A DNA stretch of 64,000 nucleotides, taken from positions 5,107,501 through 5,171,500 of the forward strand of contig NZ_AP024488.1 of assembly GCF_021654575.1 (NCBI RefSeq), written 5' to 3'. Source of the stretch: Desulfoluna limicola. Its GTDB lineage: Bacteria > Desulfobacterota > Desulfobacteria > Desulfobacterales > Desulfolunaceae. Below are positions 25,558 to 34,134 of the stretch, piece after piece. The notes beneath the pieces are model-generated. The model did no database searches. It saw only the letters and a list, made by a program, of their open reading frames with translations, and had not been told where the DNA came from. Position numbers and translations under genes: made by a program. Each line of letters opens with the position of its first letter. The first letter of the stretch is position 1.

Positions 25558-27750
25558 ATGATTATCACGTGTCAGGAGTGTGATTCCAGGTTTGTTCTGG
25601 ATGACAAGCTGATCAAACCCACGGGCAGCAAGGTTCGCTGCTCAAGTTGCAAACACGTGTTCAAGGTGTTTCCGGAAGCGGCTGCCCCGTCTCCCGTGGA
25701 ACCAGAGACACTCACTCCAGAACCGGCTCCTGTCGCCCCCCCCCCCCAGGCCCAGACGCCACGAAATCTCGACGAAGGAGACGATCTTGCCGAAGAGCTC
25801 GATCGCGAATTGGATCGCCTCTTCGGTCCGGACGACGATGACTCCTTTTTTGGAGAGGCCCCTGCAGAGGAGGCCGCCCCAGCAGCAGCTGCTGCCCCTG
25901 CACCGGCACCCGTACCGGAGGAGGCTCCCGAGGAGTCCATCGAAGAGATTGATCTTGACGACTTGGGCCTTGACGACCTCGATCTGTCTCAAAGCCCTGC
26001 TGAAATGGCACCTGAGGATTTTGACCTCTCCGACCTGGACCTTGATCTTTCTCTGGACGATGACGGGGGGCCAGCCCTCTCAGCAGCCGGCGATGAAGTC
26101 GACGATGAGTTGGACTTCTCTGACCTGGAAGCCTCTCTTACCGGGGAAGACCTGGATGGCGCCGGGTTGGAAGAGGACGACGACCTGTCAGACATCGGGC
26201 TGACACTGGATGAATCAGGCACCCTTGATACGTCCCGTGACGAAGACCTCATGGGAGACCTCGATTTTTCCGATCTTGAGGCCAGCCTGACCGAGGCTCC
26301 GGCGCTTGCTCCTACCCCTGACGTACCGTCGGAGGAATCCTTTGATTTTGGGGACATGGACCTTTCCCTTGATGACGGCTCTGCTCCGGGGGACGATACC
26401 GCTGGTCCTGAGGAAGAACTCGACTTTTCAGACATCTCCCTTTCCCTTGATGACGGCTCCGATGATATGGCTCTGCGAGGTGACACCGATGAACTCTCCC
26501 TCTCCCTGGACAATGGCGAGCTGGAGTCGGTGAGCCTGGGCGGTGGCGGTGAGTTGGATCTTTCCCTGGATGATGCGCCTGCCGGCGCGGTGGCTGCAGC
26601 AGCAAGTACCGGCGCGCTTCTCGATGACAGCGAAGGGTTCATGGATCTCGATCTGGACCTGGACGAGGATGAACCCATGCAGGGGGCTCTGGAGAGCTCG
26701 CTTGATGAAGAGCTGGATCTTTCCGAGCTCGAGAACCTTCTGCAGGAAGAGCCCCCAGCGGCCCAGGAACCCGTTCCCGAAGACGACGACATTGAGTTGG
26801 AACTTGATTTCGATTTTCAAGCCGATGAGAAGACAGAAGAGATGGAGCCCCTGTCGAAGGAAGGGCTGGATGAGTCGGACTTCAGTGACATCGAGGCGAT
26901 GCTTGAACAAGACGACAAGCCCCTGGATGTTGCCGCTGACCTGGATGAAGACATCGACCTGAACCTTGAGCTGGACCTTGCCCCTGAGTCGGAACCCGTT
27001 GCTGCGGCTCCCCAGGCCGTGGGGTCGGAGCCGATGGTAGATCTGACCGAAATCGATGATGACGAGATGGGGCCTTCAACGTCAGCCACTCCCAAGGAGA
27101 AGGCGTCAAAAACCTTTGCCTCGGGTGGTGGTCGAGGAAGCGGACTGCGCATCTTCCTCACCATTCTCCTGGTGGTCGCCCTTCTGTTTGCCATTCTTGT
27201 GGGGGTTTACGCCATGCGGGATAAGATCCGCGACAGGACAGGCGTCGCCATCCCCACCATAGCCGTGGTGGAGCAGGCCCGTGAGCAGGTTGCCATGCTT
27301 GATATTCCGGGCGTGAGTGACTGGGTGAGGCCTGAGGTCAAAGATCCTGACGGGATCCTCAATCTTGTGACACAGGATGTGGCCGGCCGGTTTGTCACCA
27401 ACCCGGCCCTTGGGGACCTTTTTGTTATCACGGGCAAGGTGAGAAACAACTACCAGACGACCCGTCACTCCATTCGCCTCACGGGGAGGCTCTTTACAAA
27501 CGACAACCGTGAAGTTCAGGGCAAAGAGTTTTTCGCCGGAAACATGATGACCGACGACGAACTGGCCACCCTGACCATGGCGCAGATCGACCAGAGGCTG
27601 ATGACCACACTGGGCAATGAAAACATCAATGCCCGGGTGCGTCCCGGCCAACTGGTTCCCTTTATGGTGGTTTATGCCAAGCTTCCCGATGATCTGGCAG
27701 AGTTTGCCGTTGAAGTTCGGGGGTCCATAGAAGGCGCCGCCATCAAGTAA
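25558..27750 (+). CDS. MJ0042 zinc-ribbon, acidic-repeat, single-pass membrane protein (DUF3426-like)
   Basis: A 730-residue protein. The first 37 residues form an MJ0042-type zinc ribbon (CQEC...CSSC). Residues about 40-510 are low-complexity and very acidic, with many repeats of the type DFSDLEASL and DLDLSLDD, and Ala/Pro-rich spacers. A membrane helix lies at about 530-552 (IFLTILLVVALLFAILVGV). The C-terminal ~170 residues resemble DUF3426, a predicted extracytoplasmic domain often found with MJ0042 ribbons. The arrangement implies a cytoplasmic acidic arm tethered to the envelope. Its function is unknown. A terminator follows. Confidence 0.75.
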   Translation: MIITCQECDSRFVLDDKLIKPTGSKVRCSSCKHVFKVFPEAAAPSPVEPETLTPEPAPVAPPPQAQTPRNLDEGDDLAEELDRELDRLFGPDDDDSFFGEAPAEEAAPAAAAAPAPAPVPEEAPEESIEEIDLDDLGLDDLDLSQSPAEMAPEDFDLSDLDLDLSLDDDGGPALSAAGDEVDDELDFSDLEASLTGEDLDGAGLEEDDDLSDIGLTLDESGTLDTSRDEDLMGDLDFSDLEASLTEAPALAPTPDVPSEESFDFGDMDLSLDDGSAPGDDTAGPEEELDFSDISLSLDDGSDDMALRGDTDELSLSLDNGELESVSLGGGGELDLSLDDAPAGAVAAAASTGALLDDSEGFMDLDLDLDEDEPMQGALESSLDEELDLSELENLLQEEPPAAQEPVPEDDDIELELDFDFQADEKTEEMEPLSKEGLDESDFSDIEAMLEQDDKPLDVAADLDEDIDLNLELDLAPESEPVAAAPQAVGSEPMVDLTEIDDDEMGPSTSATPKEKASKTFASGGGRGSGLRIFLTILLVVALLFAILVGVYAMRDKIRDRTGVAIPTIAVVEQAREQVAMLDIPGVSDWVRPEVKDPDGILNLVTQDVAGRFVTNPALGDLFVITGKVRNNYQTTRHSIRLTGRLFTNDNREVQGKEFFAGNMMTDDELATLTMAQIDQRLMTTLGNENINARVRPGQLVPFMVVYAKLPDDLAEFAVEVRGSIEGAAIK

Positions 27751-27803
27751 CCCTTTTTCGAGGCGCCGCTTGTGAGGCGCTGAGTGAGGGCAAGAAGACC
27801 ATG

Positions 27804-27844
27804 ACCCCCCAAGCAGCACGCAATGTGCAGCTTGGGGGGTTTTT
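27804..27844 (+). terminator. Rho-independent terminator
   Basis: ACCCCCCAAGC pairs with GCTTGGGGGGT and the stem continues with GCAC/GTGC, followed by five T. It begins 53 nt after the stop of the zinc-ribbon protein gene. Confidence 0.88.
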
Positions 27845-27942
27845 GTGTCGTGAGGGTGAACATTGATATGTAAAAAGGGCATGTGTCGTGCGTGGCCAAT
27901 AGTGTCTAAGCAGCTTTGCGCCGTTTTGTTTGGGAATTGGGA

Positions 27943-27993
27943 TTTACAAGCTCTCCGGGTTGTATTATAGAATTTTAATTCTATTAATGTAAT
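27943..27993 (+). promoter_or_regulatory. Promoter with overlapping Lrp-type operator before the acetyl-CoA hydrolase gene
   Basis: TTTACA at 27943-27948 and TATAGA at 27966-27971 are 17 nt apart. The palindrome AGAATTTTAATTCT (27969-27982) overlaps the -10 box and is followed by ATTAATGTAAT. The same combination, AGAATATAATTC then ATTAATGTATTA, lies before the lrp gene at 32236-32279. Repression by the Lrp-family protein is inferred. Confidence 0.6.
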
Positions 27994-28091
27994 GAGGGTG
28001 ATCATATCACCGGAGGGGAGGGAAGCCCCGAAGGTGACAGCCCAATCAGGAGGGGCTGCAGGTTGTCATCGTAAGGACGCAGGAGAGAGTT

Positions 28092-30266
28092 ATGGAAACA
28101 AGAGAACCGGTTTATTATCAGGACGTGGAACGTTGTGTGGATGATCTGGTGGCCAAGGTGGGCAAGAAGATCATCATGGCTGTCCCTTTGGCTGTCGGCA
28201 AACCGAACCATCTGGTGAACGCCATTTATCGGAGGGCCAAGGTTGATCCCACCATGCACTTCACCCTCATTACCGCCGTGAGCCTGGAGCTACCCTCCTC
28301 GAGCAATGATCTGGAGCGGCGTTTTATGGAGCCCCTCGTGGCGCGTATCTGGGGGGACTTTCCCACCTTTGATTACATCGGCGACCTCCGAAAAAATCAG
28401 ATTCCTAAAAACTTCGAGCTGGTGGAGTTTTACAACAAAACCGCCCAGTTCATGAACTGCCCCCATGCCCAGCAGCATTACCTCGGTTCCAACTACACCC
28501 ACGCCATTCGGGATGGCCTGCTCCAGGGATGCAACGTTATCTCCCAGCTGGTGGCCAAGAAAGAGATTGATGGGAAGCTTTACTACTCCATGGGTACCAA
28601 CCCCGACACGCACCTTGATGGGGCTGAGTTCATCCGTGCCGCCGAAGGCGACGGCATCCCCCGGGCCATCATTGCCCAGGTGAACGGCGACATGCCCTTT
28701 ATGTATGGTGACGCCAAGGTCGAGCCCGGTCACTACGACATGGTCATCGAGAACCCTGATTATGAGTTCAAGATTTTCAGGGCCCCCAAGGAGTCCGTGG
28801 GCACCACGGACTGGATGATCGGCCTGCATGCCAGCGCTCTGGTCAAGGACGACGGTACCCTGCAGGTGGGGATCGGCTCCTTGGGAGACGCCATTGTCGC
28901 GGGTGTCATGATGCGCCACACGGAAAACGAAGCGTACCAGGCCGTGTTGAAAGAGGCGGGCATCCTGGAAAAGTTTGGGACGATCATTGAGGAGTGGGGC
29001 GGTGTCGACACGTTTGACAAGGGCCTTATGAGCTCCACCGAAATGTTCGTGGACACCCTTTTAGACCTCTTTACCTGTGGGGTACTCAAGCGCAAGGTTT
29101 ATGAAAACCTGGATCTTCAGACCCTCCTCAACGAAGGGACCATCACCGAGAAGGTGACCCCCGAAATGCTGGAGGTACTGCTGGAGCGTGAGACGATTCG
29201 CCCGCAGCTTCGAGAAAAGGACGTGACCTTCCTTACGGCCTTCGGCATCTTTAAAAAGGGCATCACCCTCGAAAACGGCGAGCTGGTGGATGGCGAGACG
29301 CGTTACTCCGCGGACCTCTCCGATGGGGCCAACCGAGAGGCTGTCATCAAAGGGTGCCTTGGCGAGGCGCTGGACCAGGCCGTGGTGATTTACGCCGGTT
29401 TCTTCGTCGGCCCCGAGGCCTTTTACGAGACCCTGAAGTCCCTGTCCGAGGAAGAGATCAAGCTCATCGACATGCGCAGCGTGGCATTTATCAACCAGTT
29501 GTATGGAGACGATTATCAGCTTCGTGTCGCCCAGCGCAAGAACGGCCGGTTCATCAACGCCGCCCTCATGGCCATGCTCAACGGTGCCACCGTGGCGGAC
29601 GGCCTGGACGACCATCGCATCATCAGCGGCCCCGGCGGTCAGTACAACTTTGTCTCCATGGCCCATGCCCTTCCCGACGGGCGGGCTGTCACCATGGTTC
29701 GCAGTACCCGCGGGTCAGGAGAGAAGGCCACCTCGAACATCGTGTGGCAGTACAACCACACCACCATTCCCAGGCACCTGCGGGACATCGTGGTCACCGA
29801 GTATGGCATCGCGGACCTGCGCGGTCAGCAGGACCATGTTGTGATGACGCGCCTTATCTGCATTGCGGACTCCCGTTTCCAGCAGCAGCTTCTGGACACG
29901 GCCAAGGCCAAGGGGAAAGTGCCTGCGGATTATGAAATTCCCGCAGCGTTCCGAAACAACACCCCTGAAAGGCTGGAGAAGCTGATTGCCTCCTACCGCA
30001 GCAAGGGGCACTTCAAGGCCTTCCCCTTCGGGACCGACTTTACCGACGAGGAGCTTGTCATCGGCAAGGCCCTGAAAGGCATCAAGGCAAAGACTGAGAA
30101 GAAGGTGGCCTTAGGGGTTGCCCTTGCCAAGAAGATGATGGCGCCCGTACCGGATGCGGCCAAGCCCTATCTGAAGCGCCTTGATCTGGATGCCCCCGCG
30201 GACATCAAAGAGAAGATGATGCAGAAGCTGGTTCTGATTGCCCTGGAAGACTCCGGCGCGATTTAA
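28092..30266 (+). CDS. Large acetyl-CoA hydrolase/CoA-transferase family protein
   Basis: A 724-residue protein of the acetyl-CoA hydrolase/transferase family, longer than the usual 430-550 residues. The N-terminal part begins like family domain 1. The C-terminal part holds the family blocks FVSMAHALPDGRAVTMVRST and VTEYGIADLRGQ. DGTLQVGIGSLGDAIVAGVM is the conserved glycine-rich CoA-site segment. The extra length lies between the domains (about 280-450) and after residue 640. Relatives move CoA between acetate and other acyl groups or hydrolyse acyl-CoA; the substrate is not evident. It is a single gene between terminators, with an Lrp-type operator at its promoter. Confidence 0.82.
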   Translation: METREPVYYQDVERCVDDLVAKVGKKIIMAVPLAVGKPNHLVNAIYRRAKVDPTMHFTLITAVSLELPSSSNDLERRFMEPLVARIWGDFPTFDYIGDLRKNQIPKNFELVEFYNKTAQFMNCPHAQQHYLGSNYTHAIRDGLLQGCNVISQLVAKKEIDGKLYYSMGTNPDTHLDGAEFIRAAEGDGIPRAIIAQVNGDMPFMYGDAKVEPGHYDMVIENPDYEFKIFRAPKESVGTTDWMIGLHASALVKDDGTLQVGIGSLGDAIVAGVMMRHTENEAYQAVLKEAGILEKFGTIIEEWGGVDTFDKGLMSSTEMFVDTLLDLFTCGVLKRKVYENLDLQTLLNEGTITEKVTPEMLEVLLERETIRPQLREKDVTFLTAFGIFKKGITLENGELVDGETRYSADLSDGANREAVIKGCLGEALDQAVVIYAGFFVGPEAFYETLKSLSEEEIKLIDMRSVAFINQLYGDDYQLRVAQRKNGRFINAALMAMLNGATVADGLDDHRIISGPGGQYNFVSMAHALPDGRAVTMVRSTRGSGEKATSNIVWQYNHTTIPRHLRDIVVTEYGIADLRGQQDHVVMTRLICIADSRFQQQLLDTAKAKGKVPADYEIPAAFRNNTPERLEKLIASYRSKGHFKAFPFGTDFTDEELVIGKALKGIKAKTEKKVALGVALAKKMMAPVPDAAKPYLKRLDLDAPADIKEKMMQKLVLIALEDSGAI

Positions 30267-30309
30267 TCTGGAGGGGTGATAACCCCCATCCGTGAGCAGG
30301 CAAAACAAG

Positions 30310-30343
30310 AAAGGGGACCCCGGTATCGAGGTCCCCTTTTTTT
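30310..30343 (+). terminator. Rho-independent terminator after the acetyl-CoA hydrolase gene
   Basis: AAAGGGGACC pairs with GGTCCCCTTT across a 10-nt loop and is followed by further T residues. It begins 43 nt after the stop. Confidence 0.88.
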
Positions 30344-30381
30344 GTTATAAAGCATGCAACCCGTCAGCTGCGAAAAAAGCA

Positions 30382-30429
30382 GCCTCCGGCGGCAAGGTGA
30401 GCCACCTTGAAAGCATGCACCGGAGGCTT
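30382..30429 (-). repeat. Short repeat copy acting as a likely lysA terminator
   Basis: GCCTCCGGCGGCAAGGTGAG, CCACCTTGAAAGC and then CCGGAGGC close into one hairpin. On the minus strand AAAAGCCTCCGG pairs with CCGGAGGCT, and six T follow (30373-30378 read in reverse). It starts 19 nt beyond the lysA stop, so this copy can work as an intrinsic terminator. Confidence 0.65.
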
Positions 30430-30448
30430 TTCCCTGAAGCCTGTCGGT

Positions 30449-31714
30449 CTATGTCGCGGGGTCAAACTCATCGGCATTGAAGTTCAGGGTGGCGGTGTAG
30501 TCTTCGTAGGTCTCTTCCCGGCGGATCATGCGGACCGTACCGCCTGCTTCGAGAAGGAGTTCCTTGGGTCGCATCTGCCCGTTGTAGTTGAATCCCATGG
30601 CATGGCCGTGGGCACCGGTGTCGTGGATGAGGAGCAGGTCTCCGTCCGACAGGGCAGGCAGGGCACGCTGAACAGCGAATTTATCGTTGTTCTCGCACAG
30701 GGAGCCCACCACATCCACGACAGTGTCGCAGGGGAGGTCTGCCTTGGCCGGGACCGTGATGTGGTGGTAGGAACCATACATGCCGGGCCGCATGAGGGCA
30801 GACATGCACGCGTCCACGCCGACGTAGTGGCGGTAGGTCTCCTTTTTGTTGATGGCCCGTGTGGCCAGGACGCCGTGTGGCCCGGCCATAAAACGGCCAC
30901 TCTCCATAAAGAGCCGGGGCATGTACCCCTCTTCCCTCTCGAAGGCGTTAAACAGCTCGGTGATCTCTGCGGCCATGGCCGCGATGGCGAGGGGCTCCTG
31001 ATCAGGCTTGTAAGGGATCCCCAGCCCACCGCCGATGTTGATGAATTCAAAGGTGATGCCCAGTTCCCGGTTGAGGTCACGGATCAGGGCAAGCAGCATG
31101 GCGGCTGTCTCTACCATGTAGGTGTAGTTGAGCTCGTTGGAGGCAAGCATGGTGTGGAGGCCGAACCGGGTGGCCCCCCGATCCATGGCCTTGCGGTAGG
31201 CATCTGCAAGCTGCTCGTGGCTCACGCCGTATTTGGCCTCCAGCGGGTTGCCGATGATCTCGTTGCCCGTGCGCCGGTTGCCCGGGTTGTAGCGGAAGCA
31301 GACCAGCTCCGGCATCTCGGGTACCTTGTCGACGAGGGTGATGTCGTCAAGGTTCAGGATGCTTCCGCCGTCAGCCGCGGCCGCTTGAAACTCCACCTCA
31401 CTGGTGTTGTTGGAGGTGAACATAAGGTCTTCACCCCGGCCGCCGGCCATGCGGGCCAGCTTCAACTCCGGGGTGGAGCTGCAGTCAAAGCCGAAGCCTT
31501 CGTCTTTAAAGATCTTCAGTATCTCGGGGTTGGGCAGCGCCTTGACGGCGAAGTATTCGGTAAAGCCCTTGATACCGGAGAAAAGCTCTTTGAGTTCACG
31601 GCAGGTGTCGCGAATGCCCTTTTCATCATAGATATGGAAGGGGGTGCCGTAGTGGTTGGCTATGCGCTCAATGCTTGGGGTCAGGCGTTCGGTGTAATCC
31701 GTTGTCATCGGCAT
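30449..31714 (-). CDS. lysA: Diaminopimelate decarboxylase
   Basis: A 421-residue PLP enzyme of fold type III that converts meso-diaminopimelate to lysine. The PLP Lys is K58 in YFAVKALPNP. The phosphate-binding glycine loop is INIGGGLGIPY, and the active-site Cys block is GSLCENNDKFA. ATG at 31714 has AGGAG 8 nt upstream and overlaps the regulator gene by 10 nt; an ATG at 31708 would give an ATGA overlap. Ornithine/arginine or carboxynorspermidine decarboxylase relatives were considered, but the block order and length fit LysA better. It is co-transcribed with the Lrp-family regulator. Confidence 0.82.
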   Translation of the reverse strand: MPMTTDYTERLTPSIERIANHYGTPFHIYDEKGIRDTCRELKELFSGIKGFTEYFAVKALPNPEILKIFKDEGFGFDCSSTPELKLARMAGGRGEDLMFTSNNTSEVEFQAAAADGGSILNLDDITLVDKVPEMPELVCFRYNPGNRRTGNEIIGNPLEAKYGVSHEQLADAYRKAMDRGATRFGLHTMLASNELNYTYMVETAAMLLALIRDLNRELGITFEFINIGGGLGIPYKPDQEPLAIAAMAAEITELFNAFEREEGYMPRLFMESGRFMAGPHGVLATRAINKKETYRHYVGVDACMSALMRPGMYGSYHHITVPAKADLPCDTVVDVVGSLCENNDKFAVQRALPALSDGDLLLIHDTGAHGHAMGFNYNGQMRPKELLLEAGGTVRMIRREETYEDYTATLNFNADEFDPAT

Positions 31715-32184
31715 GGGTCGCTCTCCTTTGTGGAAAGGGGGATCTGGGACGTTTCCTTGTAAGTTGACAGGGCCACGGAGGTGGCCAGGGGGCGCAGCCC
31801 CTCAAGGGAGCCGAGGGTGTGGGTGAGAAGTCTCTTGAGGGCGACGGTGTCCTCCACCCGGACCTTGATGCGAAAACCGGTGTCACCTGAAAGAAAGTGG
31901 ACTTCCTGCACCTCGTCGATGGCGGCCAGGCTTTCCCCCGCTTTATCCAGGCAGGCGAAGTCGTCTATGGCCACATCCACAAAGGCAATGAGGCTTCTGG
32001 AAAATTTTTTCGGATTGAGGATGACCTCGTACCCGTCGATGTAGCCCTGGTTCTCCAGCTTGCGGATTCGTTCCAGGACGGCCGATGGGGCCATGTTCAC
32101 ACGGCGGGCCACTTCTACATTGGGGATACGGGCTTTTTCCTGAAGAATTTTCAGAATGGTCAGGCTGATGCTGTCAAGTGTCAT
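31705..32184 (-). CDS. Lrp/AsnC family transcriptional regulator
   Basis: A 159-residue regulator. Residues 3-62 form the AsnC winged helix-turn-helix (ILKILQEKARIPNVEVARRV, then SAVLERIRKLENQGYIDGY). Residues 65-145 form the RAM ligand-binding domain (VQEVHFLSGDTGFRIKVRVED). Such proteins form octamers that bind amino acids. Overlap with lysA suggests it senses lysine or a related compound. GGAGAG precedes the ATG. Two palindromes spaced 31 bp apart lie just upstream of its promoter, consistent with autoregulation. Confidence 0.93.
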   Translation of the reverse strand: MTLDSISLTILKILQEKARIPNVEVARRVNMAPSAVLERIRKLENQGYIDGYEVILNPKKFSRSLIAFVDVAIDDFACLDKAGESLAAIDEVQEVHFLSGDTGFRIKVRVEDTVALKRLLTHTLGSLEGLRPLATSVALSTYKETSQIPLSTKESDPCR

Positions 32185-32206
32185 GATTTTCTCTCCATTT
32201 TAACCA

Positions 32207-32279
32207 AAGATACCTTTGAGCGCAGGACTGTGTCAAGAATATAATTCGGCATTAATGTATTATTGCAGAATATAATTCT
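32207..32279 (-). promoter_or_regulatory. lrp-lysA promoter with two phased palindromes
   Basis: On the minus strand TTGACA (32236-32231) and TATCTT (32212-32207) are 18 nt apart. Just upstream lie AGAATATAATTC (32236-32247) and AGAATATAATTCT (32267-32279), with centres about 31 bp apart, i.e. three helical turns. The -35 box touches the nearer palindrome. Confidence 0.65.
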
Positions 32280-32354
32280 GTGTGGTTGGGTGGGGTGTGC
32301 GAGTGGCCGCGAGGCGGGGATAAGACAACGCCCCATTTCCTGGTGGCACGATGT

Positions 32355-32395
32355 GCCTCCGGCAGCCTGGGGGCTATCCCCTGGCCATCGGAGGC
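32355..32395. repeat. Minimal copy of the interspersed repeat
   Basis: GCCTCCGGCAGCC, GGGGGCTATCCCC and CCATCGGAGGC form one closed hairpin of 41 nt: two arm ends joined directly. It lies 18 nt beyond the helicase stop and may act as its 3' structure. Confidence 0.6.
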
Positions 32396-32413
32396 GCATC
32401 AGTTCCATGGCCG

Positions 32414-33898
32414 TTACTCTTGGCCCGGGGGCAAGGTGGGGGCGGTTTCCGGAGCGATATCGATGTTGTTGGTGCGGTAAACGGAGAGTCGGGCGCGGGC
32501 CGCAGACTCCAGGATTCCGATTTCGGCGTCCACGTAATCCACGATCAGCGCTTTGTCCTTTCCCGGTCCGGGGCGGAGGACTCGGCCAAGGTACTGCACC
32601 AGGCGTCCGGAAAATCGGATGGGGTAGGTGAGAAAGAGGGTGGCCAGGCAGCTGGCGTCAAAGCCTTCGCCGAGAAGCTGGCTGGTGGCGAACAGCACCC
32701 GGGTGTCTCCTTTCTCCAGGCGTTCCAGCACCTCGGCACGGGCGGCTTTGGAGAGGTCTCCCGTAATGAGGTCGGCGTCGATGCCGTGGTTGTAGTAGAG
32801 CAGGGTTTTCATGTTTTCGCAGTGCGCTTTCCGGTCGGAGAGGACGAGGAGGGTCCCCTGGCAGCTGGGGAGAGCCTCAGAAATATCCTTGGCTATCAAG
32901 GCGTTTCGAACTTTATCACCGGTAAGTTGCGCCATTAGCTTAGGATAATGGGTGGTTCCGTCGATATCTGAATAGAAGGGGGTGAGCCTGAAGCGGACTT
33001 CGGCTTTGAGAATGTGGCCTTCGTCGATGAGGGGGCTCTTGTCGATGGTCCAGGCTGACTCGCCAAGGTGGAAGAAAATGAGGCGGGAGAGCTTGTCCCG
33101 ACGCCATGGGGTGGCCGACAGGCCAGTCATGTAGTGGGCGTCAAATCGGGTCACCGCTTCGGTGAAGGTGCGGCTGGGAGCCCTGTGGCACTCGTCCACG
33201 ATGAGGTGGCCGATGGTTTTTGCCACCTCTTCCGAACGCTTGTAGAGGGACTGGACCATGGCCACCGTGATTTTTTCACCGAGGCGGAAGGTCCCGCCCC
33301 CGATGAGGCCCACCTCCCCTTCGGGGATGCCGAGGAAGCTCTCGATGCGGGCGACCCACTGCCGGGCAAGATCCTTCGTGTGAACCACGATGAGGGTGGG
33401 CTGGCGCCTTTGGGCCACGAGGTAGAGCGCCATGACGGTTTTGCCGGCCCCGGTGGGGGCGGTGAGAACGCCGAACTCTTTTTTCAGAACTTCGCGGCAC
33501 GCCTCTTCCTGGAAGGGACGCAGGCTCCCGGTAAAATCAAAAGAGACATCTGCGCACTTGCGTCTCCGGTCGGTGAGGGCAAAGGGGACGGAGAGTTGCC
33601 TGCACGCGGTGATGACAAGCCGCATGCATCCCCTGGGTACGATGAGATCTCCACCCTCTTCGGTATAAAAACACAGGTCCTTTTCTACCCCGCGGTTCCA
33701 ACGACCGCGCCGCTGGTTCTCTTGCCAGACGGGGTTGGGAAGGGTCAGGCGCTGTTTGACAGTGTCTGCCAGCTCGGGGGGGGGCTGCACAAGGGTGGCC
33801 CGATTGTCTAAGAGTATCTCCACGGTTTGAGCAAGGCTCCCTGTGGTCTTGTCTGTCCGGGGTGGAAGGGCCGTGTGCCCCTGCCTTCCCGGCTTCAT
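32414..33898 (-). CDS. SF2 DEAD/DEAH-box helicase
   Basis: A 494-residue superfamily 2 helicase. After a ~110-residue N-terminal region of unknown role it shows the Q-motif-like LRPFQEEAC, Walker A TAPTGAGKT, IVVHTKDLARQW (motif Ia), DECH in LIVDECHRAPS, SATPWRRD (motif III), and the C-terminal QLLGEGFD and QYLGRVLRPGPGK (motifs V and VI). This is the compact XPB/RadD-like type. ATG at 33898 lacks a clear ribosome binding site. It is divergent from the HD-GYP regulator gene and has no nuclease or methylase partner, so a defence role is not supported. Confidence 0.88.
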   Translation of the reverse strand: MKPGRQGHTALPPRTDKTTGSLAQTVEILLDNRATLVQPPPELADTVKQRLTLPNPVWQENQRRGRWNRGVEKDLCFYTEEGGDLIVPRGCMRLVITACRQLSVPFALTDRRRKCADVSFDFTGSLRPFQEEACREVLKKEFGVLTAPTGAGKTVMALYLVAQRRQPTLIVVHTKDLARQWVARIESFLGIPEGEVGLIGGGTFRLGEKITVAMVQSLYKRSEEVAKTIGHLIVDECHRAPSRTFTEAVTRFDAHYMTGLSATPWRRDKLSRLIFFHLGESAWTIDKSPLIDEGHILKAEVRFRLTPFYSDIDGTTHYPKLMAQLTGDKVRNALIAKDISEALPSCQGTLLVLSDRKAHCENMKTLLYYNHGIDADLITGDLSKAARAEVLERLEKGDTRVLFATSQLLGEGFDASCLATLFLTYPIRFSGRLVQYLGRVLRPGPGKDKALIVDYVDAEIGILESAARARLSVYRTNNIDIAPETAPTLPPGQE

Positions 33899-33902
33899 TA
33901 AA

Positions 33903-34007
33903 TTGGGTTAGTTTTTGCAAAGGTATATAAAATGATCTATGATGATGTACCACAAAGGGCCGAAGCCTGCAAAAATGAAGGCGGCATGCCGCCTCAAGGG
34001 GCTTCGG
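33903..34007 (+). promoter_or_regulatory. Possible promoter and nested hairpin in the leader of the HD-GYP regulator gene
   Basis: TTGGGT (33903-33908) and TATAAA (33926-33931) are 17 nt apart; the -35 match is weak. The leader contains an outer stem CCGAAGCC/GGCTTCGG (33960-33967 with 34000-34007) enclosing the perfect palindrome GGCGGCATGCCGCC (33980-33993). Confidence 0.4.
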
Positions 34008-34134
34008 ATTCTCGGGGGGGGACTTACGAGGGCGCCGGCTTTTCTGCGGTGCTTTTTTGCGGCCCCTGTCACACGGCCTCGCTAGGGCTCTTCATGCCAT
34101 TCGTTGACGATTCCATGCCATTGGTAAGCAGCAC

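Noticed and set aside
32414..33898. Helicase as part of a defence island
   Set aside because: There is no nuclease, methylase or other defence gene beside it; the neighbours are lysine and signalling genes.
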